Below, piece by piece: positions 17,692 to 26,192 of a stretch of 64,000 bases of DNA (position 1 is its first letter; every line of letters starts with the position of its first letter). The position numbers and the translations under genes are program-made. The notes under the pieces were generated by a model. It made no database searches, was not told the origin of the DNA, and saw only the letters and a list, made by a program, of their open reading frames with translations. Origin of the DNA: Anaerocolumna sp. AGMB13025 (GTDB taxonomy: Bacteria; Bacillota; Clostridia; Lachnospirales; Lachnospiraceae); the NCBI RefSeq assembly GCF_029689925.1, contig NZ_CP121445.1:6630501-6694500 (forward strand), given 5' to 3'.

Positions 17692-18132
17692 TTAGAGAGT
17701 GTCACTTCCCATCTTCTTGGAACTGATCTTTAATTGTATCTGGCAGTCTGAAATGAAGGCATAGTTAATATCCAGCCCATAATTAATATTTGCAATAATT
17801 TTATTCTCTTCTTCGGTAACCTTAATCTGGGTCGTGTAGATGCCCACTTGAAGTTCTCCGTAAGGAGTCTGGTAATAAGTCGTGTTCTTTGTATTCTCTT
17901 CAAAGACCATATGAACATTACTGGCGCCACGTTTAATTATATCGATTTGTTTCTCGGCTATTTTAATCGTGCAGTTTGTAGTGCCTTCCATATCTTCTAA
18001 GATTTCTTCGTAAACAACATAGTGCTTTCCATTGCGGTTATAATATTCTCCTACCGAAATGACTTCTACTGCTTCCTCTTTATCTATTTCATATTGGAGT
18101 CCGGATATTGACACCAGTACATCTTTTTTCAT
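17692..18132 (-). CDS. DUF1934 (YwiB-like) calycin-fold protein
   Basis: 146 residues from the ATG at 18132, which has GGAGG five bases upstream; an ATG at 18144 would include that site. The beta-strand pattern (VLVSISGLQY, NGKHYVVYEE, TIKI, VHMVFEENTKNTTYYQTPYGEL, INYGLDINY) matches the DUF1934 family of small cytoplasmic proteins. It is the last gene after ddl and murI on the same strand, with a 138-base gap, suggesting a possible link to cell-wall precursor supply. No biochemical role can be read from it. Confidence 0.8.
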   Translation of the reverse strand: MKKDVLVSISGLQYEIDKEEAVEVISVGEYYNRNGKHYVVYEEILEDMEGTTNCTIKIAEKQIDIIKRGASNVHMVFEENTKNTTYYQTPYGELQVGIYTTQIKVTEEENKIIANINYGLDINYAFISDCQIQLKISSKKMGSDTL

Positions 18133-18270
18133 AAAATCCTCCATCTACCGCATGAGCGGCAAACAAATGCAGAGCAAAAAGCGCCCCCTTCAAACCGCAA
18201 ACCTGCTCGTGATACTGCCTTTAATAATAAAGCATTTATCTCTTGTGGTTTAAAACCATCATTCTACTAT

Positions 18271-19086
18271 CTATAGAACCTGCAAGCTTTCTATATTAAC
18301 ATCTTTTGTTTCTACCACTTCACAGGGCAGAATTGTATTGGCAAACTTCTGAAACTTTTCGGCACCGTCACTGACATAAAACTTATGCTCCTTGGCAGGC
18401 GTTACACTTTCTAAGCCCTTGGATTCCAATACCTGTTTTAACGTTCTTGCCGTTTCAAAGGCTGGATTCACCAGGGTCACTTTATCTCCCACTATAGAAC
18501 CAATCGTATGTCTGATTAAGGGATAATGGGTACATCCAAGAACCAGTGTGTCTATATTATAATCTTTTAATTCAGCCATATACCGTTTCGCTACTTCCAC
18601 CGTAACTGGATCGGAGAGCCAGCCCTCCTCTACCAGGGGTACAAAAAGGGGACAGGCTTTGCCATATACTTTTACGCTGGGCATGGTTTCACTTAAATAC
18701 TCATTATAAATACCGCTGTTTATAGTTCCTTCGGTACCAATTATACCAATATTACCGTTTCTGGTGGTTTCCGCTGCCACCTTTGCTCCGGGTTTTACCA
18801 CCCCGATTACCGGAATGGATACTTCCCTTGTCACAGTTTCAAGGGCAAAGGCACTGGCTGTATTACATGCGATTACAATTGCTTTTACATTCTTTGTCTG
18901 CAGGAATTTAACAATCTGTCTCGAATACGTTATAATTGTCTGTTTTGATTTGCTGCCATAGGGCACTCTGGCCGTATCCCCAAAATAAATAATGGTTTCA
19001 TTTGGTATCTGTCTCATGATTTCTCTGGCAACTGTTAACCCGCCGACGCCGGAGTCAAAGACTCCTATAGGCGCACTACTTGACAT
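18271..19086 (-). CDS. murI: Glutamate racemase
   Basis: 271 residues; makes D-glutamate for peptidoglycan. The two catalytic cysteines are present in IACNTASAFAL and VLGCTHYPLI, and the N-terminal substrate loop reads IGVFDSGVGGLTV. The open frame extends upstream into ddl, but the start is the ATG at 19086 with AGGAGG eight bases before it, overlapping the end of ddl by 11 bases. Translational coupling with ddl gives coordinated supply of D-Glu and D-Ala-D-Ala. Confidence 0.96.
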   Translation of the reverse strand: MSSSAPIGVFDSGVGGLTVAREIMRQIPNETIIYFGDTARVPYGSKSKQTIITYSRQIVKFLQTKNVKAIVIACNTASAFALETVTREVSIPVIGVVKPGAKVAAETTRNGNIGIIGTEGTINSGIYNEYLSETMPSVKVYGKACPLFVPLVEEGWLSDPVTVEVAKRYMAELKDYNIDTLVLGCTHYPLIRHTIGSIVGDKVTLVNPAFETARTLKQVLESKGLESVTPAKEHKFYVSDGAEKFQKFANTILPCEVVETKDVNIESLQVL

Positions 19087-20161
19087 CTCCTTCGCCTCCT
19101 GCCTCCAAAGCTCTGGCAAAGGCCAACTGCAATAATTTTTCAACCAACTGAGGTTTACCGATTCCTTTTGCTTCCCATAACATAGGATACATACTGATAC
19201 TGGTAAATCCGGGCATGGTATTGATTTCATTAAAGATGACTTCTCCGGTTTCTTTATCTACAAAGAAGTCTACCCTGGATAAGCCGTAACCATCCACGGC
19301 TTTAAAAATTCTTACTGCATAATCCCTTATGGTTTCAGCGGCATTTCCTATTAGTACCGGAGATAATATGGTTTTGGATTCCGCGTTATTATATTTGGCA
19401 TCATAATCATAAAAATCGGCAGCGGCGACGATTTCACCCACACCGGAGGCTTTGGGTTCATTCCCGCCAAGCACCGCACATTCTACTTCTCTGCCGTTAA
19501 TGGTCTCTTCCACTAAGATTTTTCTGTCATGTTCTGCGGCAGTATGTAATCCTCTTATCAATTCCTCCCTGTTATGAGCCTTGGAAACGCCTCTTGAAGA
19601 ACCGGCATTGCTGGGCTTTATAAATACAGGATAACTTAACTTTTCTTCTACTTTTTCAACTGCCAAACCAATTTGTTCCAGTTCCTTTTTCATAATGGGC
19701 ACATACTTTGCCTGTCTTATTCCTAACGTATCCACAATAATCTTGGTAAACAGCTTATCCATGGACACACCGGAAGCGACTACACCGCAGCCCACATAAG
19801 GAATTTTCGCCAGTTCCAACAGTCCCTGAACGGTTCCGTCCTCACCGTAAAGACCATGAAGTGCAGGAAATGCTGCGTCAATTTTCTCGGCAGTTACCTT
19901 GCCGCCCTCTATGAATAAGACTGACCTTTGGGTGGCATCCGGTGAAATCACGGCGGTTACACTGCCTTTTGTCCATTGACCGGATTGTATTTCCTCCACA
20001 TTATTTACTTTAATCCATTTTCCGCTTTTCGTAATTCCAATTATAATAACCCGGTATAAATCCGTATTGATATTCTTAATAATAGTAGTTGCCGAAACAC
20101 AAGAAACTTCATGTTCCGAGGATTGACCTCCGAACAATACTGCTATTGTTTTTTTATTCAT
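19076..20161 (-). CDS. ddl: D-alanine--D-alanine ligase
   Basis: 361 residues of the ATP-grasp family. Visible blocks: FGGQSSEHEVSC at the N-terminus, HGLYGEDGTVQGLLE, IKPSNAGSSRGVSKA, and the metal-binding EINTMPGFTSISMYP. It joins two D-alanines for the peptidoglycan stem. The frame extends upstream, but the ATG at 20161 matches the family N-terminus and has AAAGGG upstream. It is first in the ddl-murI-DUF1934 unit, divergent from spoIIR. I cannot decide D-Ala versus D-lactate specificity by eye. Confidence 0.95.
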   Translation of the reverse strand: MNKKTIAVLFGGQSSEHEVSCVSATTIIKNINTDLYRVIIIGITKSGKWIKVNNVEEIQSGQWTKGSVTAVISPDATQRSVLFIEGGKVTAEKIDAAFPALHGLYGEDGTVQGLLELAKIPYVGCGVVASGVSMDKLFTKIIVDTLGIRQAKYVPIMKKELEQIGLAVEKVEEKLSYPVFIKPSNAGSSRGVSKAHNREELIRGLHTAAEHDRKILVEETINGREVECAVLGGNEPKASGVGEIVAAADFYDYDAKYNNAESKTILSPVLIGNAAETIRDYAVRIFKAVDGYGLSRVDFFVDKETGEVIFNEINTMPGFTSISMYPMLWEAKGIGKPQLVEKLLQLAFARALEAGGEGDVK

Positions 20162-20647
20162 ACTATTGTGCCCTTTCTTTATGACAAAATTATACGTTTT
20201 TACACCAGACATTTATTAAGCCCATAGACTATTTTACCGGTAATATCCCTAATTTTACGGTCGCCCGGTGTAGCCGCCTTATATTTCGCTGTTCATTTTA
20301 CAATTTTTTGTATCCTGACTACCGGTATTCTGGCCGCCGGATTATAAAAATGTAAATACCTATTCCTATAAATTATCTTTAAAAACTATGTTCAGGTAAA
20401 TACAGCACTTATAGTAATTCTATTAGGTGCTTAAATACTTTATTCATTTTACTATTTATTTCTTCAAGATTCAATAGATTTTATGAATCCTCTTTTGGAT
20501 TTGTACCAAAAGTTAACCTTTTTGCTTCATTCTAACATAAACAGAACCTTATTACAAATGTTTAACCTTCCTTATACTGGTAATACTATAGCTATTACTT
20601 ATATTCAGATACCGAAACAGCCTGTCCTCCAGGCAGATTGGAGTTTT

Positions 20648-21343
20648 ATGAAAAATTATATATTTAATCATGTTTTGACCTTACATAAGAGTACAAACCG
20701 TTTCACTTATTTTTACCGTGGTATGTTTTACTTTTGCCTTTCTCTCTCCATATTTTCCTTATTATTGTTAAAGTCTTTTCCTTCCAATGCCAAAGAAGAA
20801 CATCTCCAGGAAGGAATTGCTGCTGATATTATCCGCTTTCATGTAATAGCCAACAGTGATTCTGAAAAAGATCAGGCTCTTAAACTAGAGATTAAGCAAG
20901 TCCTAACTGACGAGCTACGTCCCAAACTAGAGCAGGTAAAAGATATTGATAAAGCCAGAACCATACTAAAAAACAATCTGGAGGAAATGGTCTTAACGGC
21001 CAACCGCATTATTAAAGAAAACGGCTTTGACTATACTGCCAGAGCATCCTTGGAACAGGGTTATTTTCCCTTAAAGGTATATGGGGACCTTTCCCTTCCT
21101 CCGGGACAATATGAAGCAGTAAAGGTAGAGCTTGGCGCGGCTGCCGGACAGAACTGGTGGTGCGTTATGTTCCCCCCTCTGTGCTTTGTGGATGCCACCT
21201 ACAGCGTTGTCCCGGATTCCTCCAAAGCAGACCTTAAATACCTCCTTACCGACGAGGAATATAAGGCAGTATTTAGGAATGATACAAAAGTAAAGGTTAA
21301 ATTTAAACTATTATCCCTGATTAAGGATGCCTTAAAAGATTAA
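20648..21343 (+). CDS. spoIIR: Stage II sporulation protein R
   Basis: Forespore-secreted signal that triggers SpoIIGA-dependent activation of pro-sigma-E in the mother cell. The family core IRFHVIANSDSEKDQALKL is followed by FPLKVYGDLSLPPGQYEAV and the signature NWWCVMFPPLCFVD. A hydrophobic segment (FYFCLSLSIFSLLLL) precedes the core and would act as export signal. The frame is open from 20483, but the first 55 codons look non-coding; I prefer 20648, preceded by TTGGAG at short spacing. An ATG near 20720, just before the hydrophobic segment, is also possible. Confidence 0.88.
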   Translation: MKNYIFNHVLTLHKSTNRFTYFYRGMFYFCLSLSIFSLLLLKSFPSNAKEEHLQEGIAADIIRFHVIANSDSEKDQALKLEIKQVLTDELRPKLEQVKDIDKARTILKNNLEEMVLTANRIIKENGFDYTARASLEQGYFPLKVYGDLSLPPGQYEAVKVELGAAAGQNWWCVMFPPLCFVDATYSVVPDSSKADLKYLLTDEEYKAVFRNDTKVKVKFKLLSLIKDALKD

Positions 21344-21456
21344 ATTTTTATTTCCCCCTGGAAAAAAACCATGAAAAAAAGGCTTCGCTTGCAAATATTG
21401 CTTTCGGTGTTTATAATCATAATAAAATACTACATATTCGATAAACAGGAGTACAC

Positions 21457-22329
21457 ATGAATTCAATTAAATTAAAAGCCCACGCAAAAATCAACCTTGG
21501 TCTTGATGTGGTAAGAAGGCGAGAGGATGGGTATCATGAAGTCCGTATGATTATGCAGACCATAGGACTTTATGACAAACTTACTATCAACCGAACCAAC
21601 AATAACTCCATTGTTATTAATACCAATCTTCATTATCTGCCAACAGATGAAAATAATCTTGTGTATAAAGCGGTTTCCTTGATCCAGCGGGAATATCATA
21701 TTGAGCAGGGCGTTTATATTAATCTTGAAAAAAAAATACCCGTAGCTGCAGGTATGGCAGGCGGAAGTACCGATGCCGCTACCGCCCTATATGGTATGAG
21801 CCGGCTTTTTGATTTAAATTTAAAAAAACCGGAATTAATGAAATTGGGGCTTCGCTTGGGAGCCGATGTCCCTTATTGTATTATGAGAGGCACCGCTTTG
21901 TCCGAGGGAATCGGAGAAATCCTTACACCCCTGCCTTCTTTTCCTGCCTGTCAGGTTTTGATTGTAAAACCAGGTCTTAGTGTTTCCACCAAATATGTGT
22001 ACGAGAACCTGAAACTGGACGAGACTACAAAACATCCGGATATTAACGGCATCCTTACATGTATCCGGACCAGGGATTTATACGGTGCCATCGGTCTGTT
22101 TGGCAATGTATTGGAAAACGTAACGATAAAAGAATACCCTGTCATCGGGGAAATAAAAGATAAGATGACGGAATGGGGTGCCATCGGTGCCTTGATGAGC
22201 GGCAGCGGTCCAACCGTATTTGGTTTGTTTGATGATATAAAGAAGGCAGAGAAAGCATTCTATCAGTTTAAAGTCAGCGAATTGGGTAAACAGGTGTTTC
22301 TCACCGATTTATATCAGCCTTACTATTAA
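21457..22329 (+). CDS. ispE: 4-diphosphocytidyl-2-C-methyl-D-erythritol kinase
   Basis: 290 residues, GHMP kinase of the MEP isoprenoid pathway. Visible: AHAKINLGLDV at the N-terminus, the ATP loop PVAAGMAGGSTDAATAL, GADVPYCIMRGTA, and a C-terminal MSGSGPTVFGLF. CAGGAG lies six bases before the ATG. It is 113 bases after spoIIR and 71 bases before the next gene on the same strand. Confidence 0.97.
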   Translation: MNSIKLKAHAKINLGLDVVRRREDGYHEVRMIMQTIGLYDKLTINRTNNNSIVINTNLHYLPTDENNLVYKAVSLIQREYHIEQGVYINLEKKIPVAAGMAGGSTDAATALYGMSRLFDLNLKKPELMKLGLRLGADVPYCIMRGTALSEGIGEILTPLPSFPACQVLIVKPGLSVSTKYVYENLKLDETTKHPDINGILTCIRTRDLYGAIGLFGNVLENVTIKEYPVIGEIKDKMTEWGAIGALMSGSGPTVFGLFDDIKKAEKAFYQFKVSELGKQVFLTDLYQPYY

Positions 22330-22400
22330 CTTTTTGAAAAGCCTCTCCGATAATTACCATATGTAACTAAGTAATTTAACTACCAAGGAGGGTGAACGTT

Positions 22401-23012
22401 ATGGGTTTAAATGGAATTACAAGTGCCGCAGGCAGTTATGCAGGCACACCGGCAAACCAGACAAAGAGTAAGGATGCGACAAGTAAAGCTGCAGAAGAAT
22501 CCAGTAAGGATAGTCCGTCTGCCGTATATGAAAAAAGTACGGAGGAGGGCGTAAAAAAAGTAACTTATAAACCTGATACTGCAACGATAGCACAGTTAAA
22601 AGCCGAAGCGGATAAAAGAACGGCACAATTAAGGGACTTAGTCGAAAAGATGCTCCTAAAACAGGGACAGACCTTTGATGAATCCACTATGTATCAAATG
22701 TTAAGGGAAGGCAAAGTAGAGGTTGACCCCGAAACTGCGGCAAAGGCCAAAGCCGATATTGCCGAAGATGGTTACTGGGGAGTAAATCAGACCTCTGACC
22801 GTTTGGTTTCTTTTGCCAAAGCACTTACCGGAGGGGATCCGGATAAAATTGACAAGATAATGGATGCAGTAAAAGAAGGCTTTGAACAGGCTGCCAAAGT
22901 CTGGGGCGGTGAACTTCCAGACATCTGCAAACAAACTCTGGATACTACGATGGATAAACTGAATGAGTGGAAAAAATCCGCAACCGGTTCTTCTTTAGAA
23001 AACACAAAGTAA
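22401..23012 (+). CDS. Conserved-looking soluble protein of unknown function
   Basis: 203 residues. The first ~60 residues are a Ser/Thr/Lys/Ala-rich, probably unstructured stretch; the rest is helical and acidic, with GVNQTSDRLVSFAKALTGGDPDKI and GGELPDICKQTLDTTMDKL as distinctive blocks (each a short part of the sequence). No signal peptide, no membrane segment, no cysteine motif. The ATG at 22401 is chosen because AAGGAGG lies nine bases before it; the GTG at 22392 touches that site. A strong terminator follows at 23048. I do not recognise a named family. Confidence 0.75.
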   Translation: MGLNGITSAAGSYAGTPANQTKSKDATSKAAEESSKDSPSAVYEKSTEEGVKKVTYKPDTATIAQLKAEADKRTAQLRDLVEKMLLKQGQTFDESTMYQMLREGKVEVDPETAAKAKADIAEDGYWGVNQTSDRLVSFAKALTGGDPDKIDKIMDAVKEGFEQAAKVWGGELPDICKQTLDTTMDKLNEWKKSATGSSLENTK

Positions 23013-23047
23013 TAAGTATATACTGAACTAATATTACTTACATATTT

Positions 23048-23083
23048 AAGGCTCTGTCATAGGCTGTGACAGAGCCTTTTTAT
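23048..23083 (+). terminator. Intrinsic terminator after the ispE unit
   Basis: AAGGCTCTGTCA...TGACAGAGCCTTTTT: 12-bp stem, short loop, T-run on the plus strand. Confidence 0.9.
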
Positions 23084-23172
23084 TGGATAAATGATGCATA
23101 CCTTGAATGCTGTAAAACAATTATCTGTAATAAATCTGGCTATAATACATCTGGCTGTAATAAAATAAATAC

Positions 23173-24741
23173 TTATAGTAATCTGTCTACTTTTTTCATA
23201 AGGATTAATTTATCTCCGACCTTTAAGTTCTCATCTTCCAGATCATTAAGTTCTTTGATTCTATCCACAGTGGTATAATAATTTTTTGCAATATTCCACA
23301 GACTATCCTGGGCTTTTACCACATAACCCACAATACTTGGCATACTCTGTATTTTTTCATAATCCAGTTCATAGGCATCAATATCCGTAATGATAGGTTC
23401 TGTCAGGGTGTCAAATACCACCGTATTTAATCCGATTCCAGCTTTTAATTCGATTTCTTCACTGTCAAGCATCATGACACTAAGCTGCTCTAAAGCCGGT
23501 TTAACCCGGTAAATACTGGAGGGTTTTATGCCTTTGGCCTCAATTGTCTGGTTAAACGGAATAATACCTTTTACAGAATTAAAGGGTTTACTGTCATCTG
23601 CACAGATGTAGAGAATCTGCACTTCCAAAACACCGTTTACTTCCAATCCGTTTTCTACCGGTTCGATATCATCTACCTTAATTTCGCCGGCAGCGTGGCA
23701 AACCTGCAGAATTTCCGGCTGGTTTCCTGTTATTTTAACTCTGTCATTTACTCGTACTTTGCTGTTATTCTTTACTAAGAGGTTTTCGTAGTGGGCATCT
23801 TTTAATACGGGAACCAGGTCTTTTGCCGGAGAATATACATCGTTAAGCAGTTCCAGCTCTTCTTCCTCATACATCTTGATACCCATTTCAAGTACCACTT
23901 CCACATCGATGATTCTCTCTTCCCCGTCTGCATCCGGTACTACCTCAAGACTTTTACTAGCTATGGAAAAATCAATATTATCAATCATGTCCTCTGTACA
24001 GCCGCTGCAATCCACCATAGTACTAAAGGGGAGTTCCGTCTCAAAATATTCTACTGGATTATCATCGTTTTCACTTGCATAAAGGATAAATACAAGAATT
24101 TCACCTTTGACACTGAATTTATCATCCATCAGCCTTACTTCGGGGTTGCGCAGTTCCAGTTCACTATACAGGATTTCTGAAATATTTCCTTTATTGGAAG
24201 GCAGATGTATCTGATCTTTTATACGGTAGGTATCTTTTTTATCCACTGCAATATCTGTAACCGTTATGTTCTTATTAATAAACTGGATGTCATCGTCGCC
24301 TTCAATGGAAACTGCCGTTGCCTCATCATATAATTCTTCCACTAAAACCGTAAGTCTTACTATTGCTTTTACACTGATTTTCCTGGAATTTATAAGTCCC
24401 GGAGTCATATCCTCAAGTTCCCAGTTTATTATAGCTTCATCACCGGCACAAGCATCATCTAAATGTATGGTTTCATCAAAGGGCACTTCACCTGACATAT
24501 TATGTACCGGCCGGATATTCTCATCACTTAAATACAGCATATTAAAGCAGAGAACACCCTTTACCATCAATTTTCCATTTAACATTTTTACATCATTAAT
24601 TTTAATAGCGCCCTGTTCTTTAATAATTTTATAGATGTCCGGTTTCACATCGGGAACATTAAAATCATCATCTAAGGTAAGCTGAAGGCTGCTTTGACAT
24701 TTTAATTTATTCATGTGAACATTTTTCTTAATCAGCTCCAC
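23173..24741 (-). CDS. SipL-like spore morphogenetic protein (DUF3794 repeats plus LysM)
   Basis: 522 residues. It contains repeated DUF3794/SPOCS-type beta modules (conserved I-N-D-V / V-K-G-V-L and V-N-G-V-L-E-V patterns across residues about 20-440) and a C-terminal LysM domain (residues about 472-518, VVKAQDSLWNIAKNYY ... LKVGDKLILM). This order is that of C. difficile SipL, which recruits SpoIVA and the coat to the forespore surface. The start is GTG at 24741 with AAGGAGGG seven bases upstream. It stands alone between the ispE unit and a family A repeat. An alternative is a vegetative LysM wall protein, less likely without a signal peptide. Confidence 0.82.
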   Translation of the reverse strand: MELIKKNVHMNKLKCQSSLQLTLDDDFNVPDVKPDIYKIIKEQGAIKINDVKMLNGKLMVKGVLCFNMLYLSDENIRPVHNMSGEVPFDETIHLDDACAGDEAIINWELEDMTPGLINSRKISVKAIVRLTVLVEELYDEATAVSIEGDDDIQFINKNITVTDIAVDKKDTYRIKDQIHLPSNKGNISEILYSELELRNPEVRLMDDKFSVKGEILVFILYASENDDNPVEYFETELPFSTMVDCSGCTEDMIDNIDFSIASKSLEVVPDADGEERIIDVEVVLEMGIKMYEEEELELLNDVYSPAKDLVPVLKDAHYENLLVKNNSKVRVNDRVKITGNQPEILQVCHAAGEIKVDDIEPVENGLEVNGVLEVQILYICADDSKPFNSVKGIIPFNQTIEAKGIKPSSIYRVKPALEQLSVMMLDSEEIELKAGIGLNTVVFDTLTEPIITDIDAYELDYEKIQSMPSIVGYVVKAQDSLWNIAKNYYTTVDRIKELNDLEDENLKVGDKLILMKKVDRLL

Positions 24742-24822
24742 AAAAAATCCCTCCTTGTCTTATATCATATCATATTCAGGAGGGTCGCTATTTATGAATA
24801 AAGAATAATAAGTTGTAAAGAA

Positions 24823-24957
24823 AGAGTCTGGCTTGCCAGACTCTAACGCTGACGCGCTGTCGCGACAGTGATATCTTCCTTGAGCGCGTCATGTACATCC
24901 TGCCTGGAGGGCTTTTAATTTATAGGTAAGTTCGAAGAACTCCAATAAATTAAAAAA
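24823..24957 (-). repeat. Family A dispersed repeat, copy 4
   Basis: Full-length: AGAGTCTGGC...GCCAGACTCT palindrome, CTGTCGCGACAG hairpin, CCTCCAGGCAGGATG block, and AT stem with GTTCTTCGAACTTACC. It directly abuts the veg terminator at 24958. Its TCGAACTTACCTA is identical to the guide-like segment in the IS110 noncoding region. Confidence 0.85.
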
Positions 24958-24989
24958 GGCTTTCATTTATTGAAACATAAATGAAAGCC
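24958..24989 (-). terminator. Intrinsic terminator of veg
   Basis: GGCTTTCATTTAT...ATAAATGAAAGCC hairpin with a T-run on the minus strand leading into family A copy 4. Confidence 0.85.
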
Positions 24990-25015
24990 TGTCTTTCTCT
25001 TAAGTTTATATTAAA

Positions 25016-25261
25016 TTAGCAAAGCATCATCTGTACGTCTTTTGTTAACACATCTGCATAACTAAAAGAGATGGTTTTCACCGCATCACTACCGCCGTCA
25101 TCAATCTCGATGAGAAAAATACTGGGATAAGTCTGAGTAATAATGCCTTCTGTTATATCCATTTTATTTCTGCCTCTATTCGCCTTAATCTTTACCCTAC
25201 TTCCTACGTGACTTATTATTTCTCTGCGAACCTTGCTGACATCTGCCTGTTTCATCATCAT
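25016..25261 (-). CDS. veg: Veg family protein
   Basis: 81 residues (79 if the third Met is used). The core VRREIISHVGSRVKIKANRG and the beta block ITQTYPSIFLIEID match Veg (DUF1021), a small, abundant, cytoplasmic Firmicutes protein linked in Bacillus to biofilm gene expression. AAGGAGG lies five to eleven bases before three successive ATG codons. It has its own consensus promoter and terminator, so it is monocistronic, as in Bacillus. The usual neighbour in Bacillus (ispE) lies nearby at 21457 but on the other strand. Confidence 0.92.
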   Translation of the reverse strand: MMMKQADVSKVRREIISHVGSRVKIKANRGRNKMDITEGIITQTYPSIFLIEIDDGGSDAVKTISFSYADVLTKDVQMMLC

Positions 25262-25359
25262 AATAGCCTCCTTAAAGGTAGTACAACTTTATATTAGGAT
25301 TATTGGATATCAAACTTTCCAACTCTCTGGACATAAGTTTCGAAAATACAGCTATTGCT

Positions 25360-25388
25360 ACTATAGCATGTAATTTCCAGCCTGTCAA
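25360..25388 (-). promoter_or_regulatory. Consensus sigma-A promoter of veg
   Basis: Minus strand TTGACA, 17-base spacer, TATAGT, about 100 bases before the start codon. The veg promoter is one of the strongest vegetative promoters in Bacillus. Confidence 0.8.
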
Positions 25389-25641
25389 TGAATAATCAGA
25401 CAACTTGCGTTTTTTTGATGACTTGTATAGAAAAAAGAAACCAAACAAAATTGTAATTATTTGCAAACTATAGTAATGATTTTAAAAACCCTAAGCCTCT
25501 TTCCAAATTTTATAGTATTTATGCATATATTTACATATTTAAACCATGAAATTATGGATAAGTTTCACATATTTTATATTTTTGAAGATTATATTTATTT
25601 TTTTGATCGTTTTATACAATTCTGGAACAAGAAGTCAAAAA

Positions 25642-25680
25642 AACAGTCTGAACCTTGCTTACCCACCGTTTCAGACTGTT
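25642..25680 (-). terminator. Intrinsic terminator of the PrcB-like gene
   Basis: AACAGTCTGAA...TTCAGACTGTT with a 17-base loop and a T-run on the minus strand. Confidence 0.8.
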
Positions 25681-25700
25681 ATTACTGCTTCTTATTCACT

Positions 25701-26117
25701 TTATTTAAATACTACACTTTTGTCTATGAATTCTGTCTTTACCACAACATAAGGATATGTAACCGCATTAACAACTTTTTCTGTCTCGGAAGGGCCGATG
25801 AGATTCGTATCAATATAGACGGCATTGGAAGTCAGAAACAAATCATCCACGGAAATACTGTAACCTCCAGTGGGCTGCTCTCCATATCCTACTACAATAT
25901 ACAAATTATCGGCATTGGAATACGATAATTTAAAAGGTTCTTTTTTCTTCTCGTTAATTATCTGCATCAGCTGTTCCGGAACATCTGCATCTTCGACTAC
26001 GGTAAATTCCAAATCTTTGATTTTCTTAACATCGGTATTTTCTGACTTACATGCGGTAAGTAGTAAACCACTTCCTATTACTCCCAGCAAAAGTAATATA
26101 ATTCTAAGCCTTCGCAT
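25701..26117 (-). CDS. Lipoprotein with PrcB C-terminal domain
   Basis: 138 residues from the ATG at 26117, which has GGAGG six bases upstream; the ATG at 26129 would contain that site. An N-terminal signal (RIILLLLGVIGSGLLLTACK) ends in a lipobox LTAC, so the protein is probably lipidated and held on the outer face of the membrane. The C-terminal part YIVVGYGEQPTGGYSISVDD resembles the PrcB_C domain. It follows the PEGA gene by 75 bases on the same strand and may be cotranscribed. Precise function unknown. Confidence 0.8.
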   Translation of the reverse strand: MRRLRIILLLLGVIGSGLLLTACKSENTDVKKIKDLEFTVVEDADVPEQLMQIINEKKKEPFKLSYSNADNLYIVVGYGEQPTGGYSISVDDLFLTSNAVYIDTNLIGPSETEKVVNAVTYPYVVVKTEFIDKSVVFK

Positions 26118-26192
26118 CTTAACCTCCATAGAATTTCCTTATTTTATTCTATGTTGGAAGTCCCAATTTATGCAAGAAGTCCTTATAATCTG

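Noticed and set aside
25272..25466. 64-codon minus-strand frame upstream of veg
   Set aside because: It overlaps the consensus veg promoter and leader and lacks a ribosome site.
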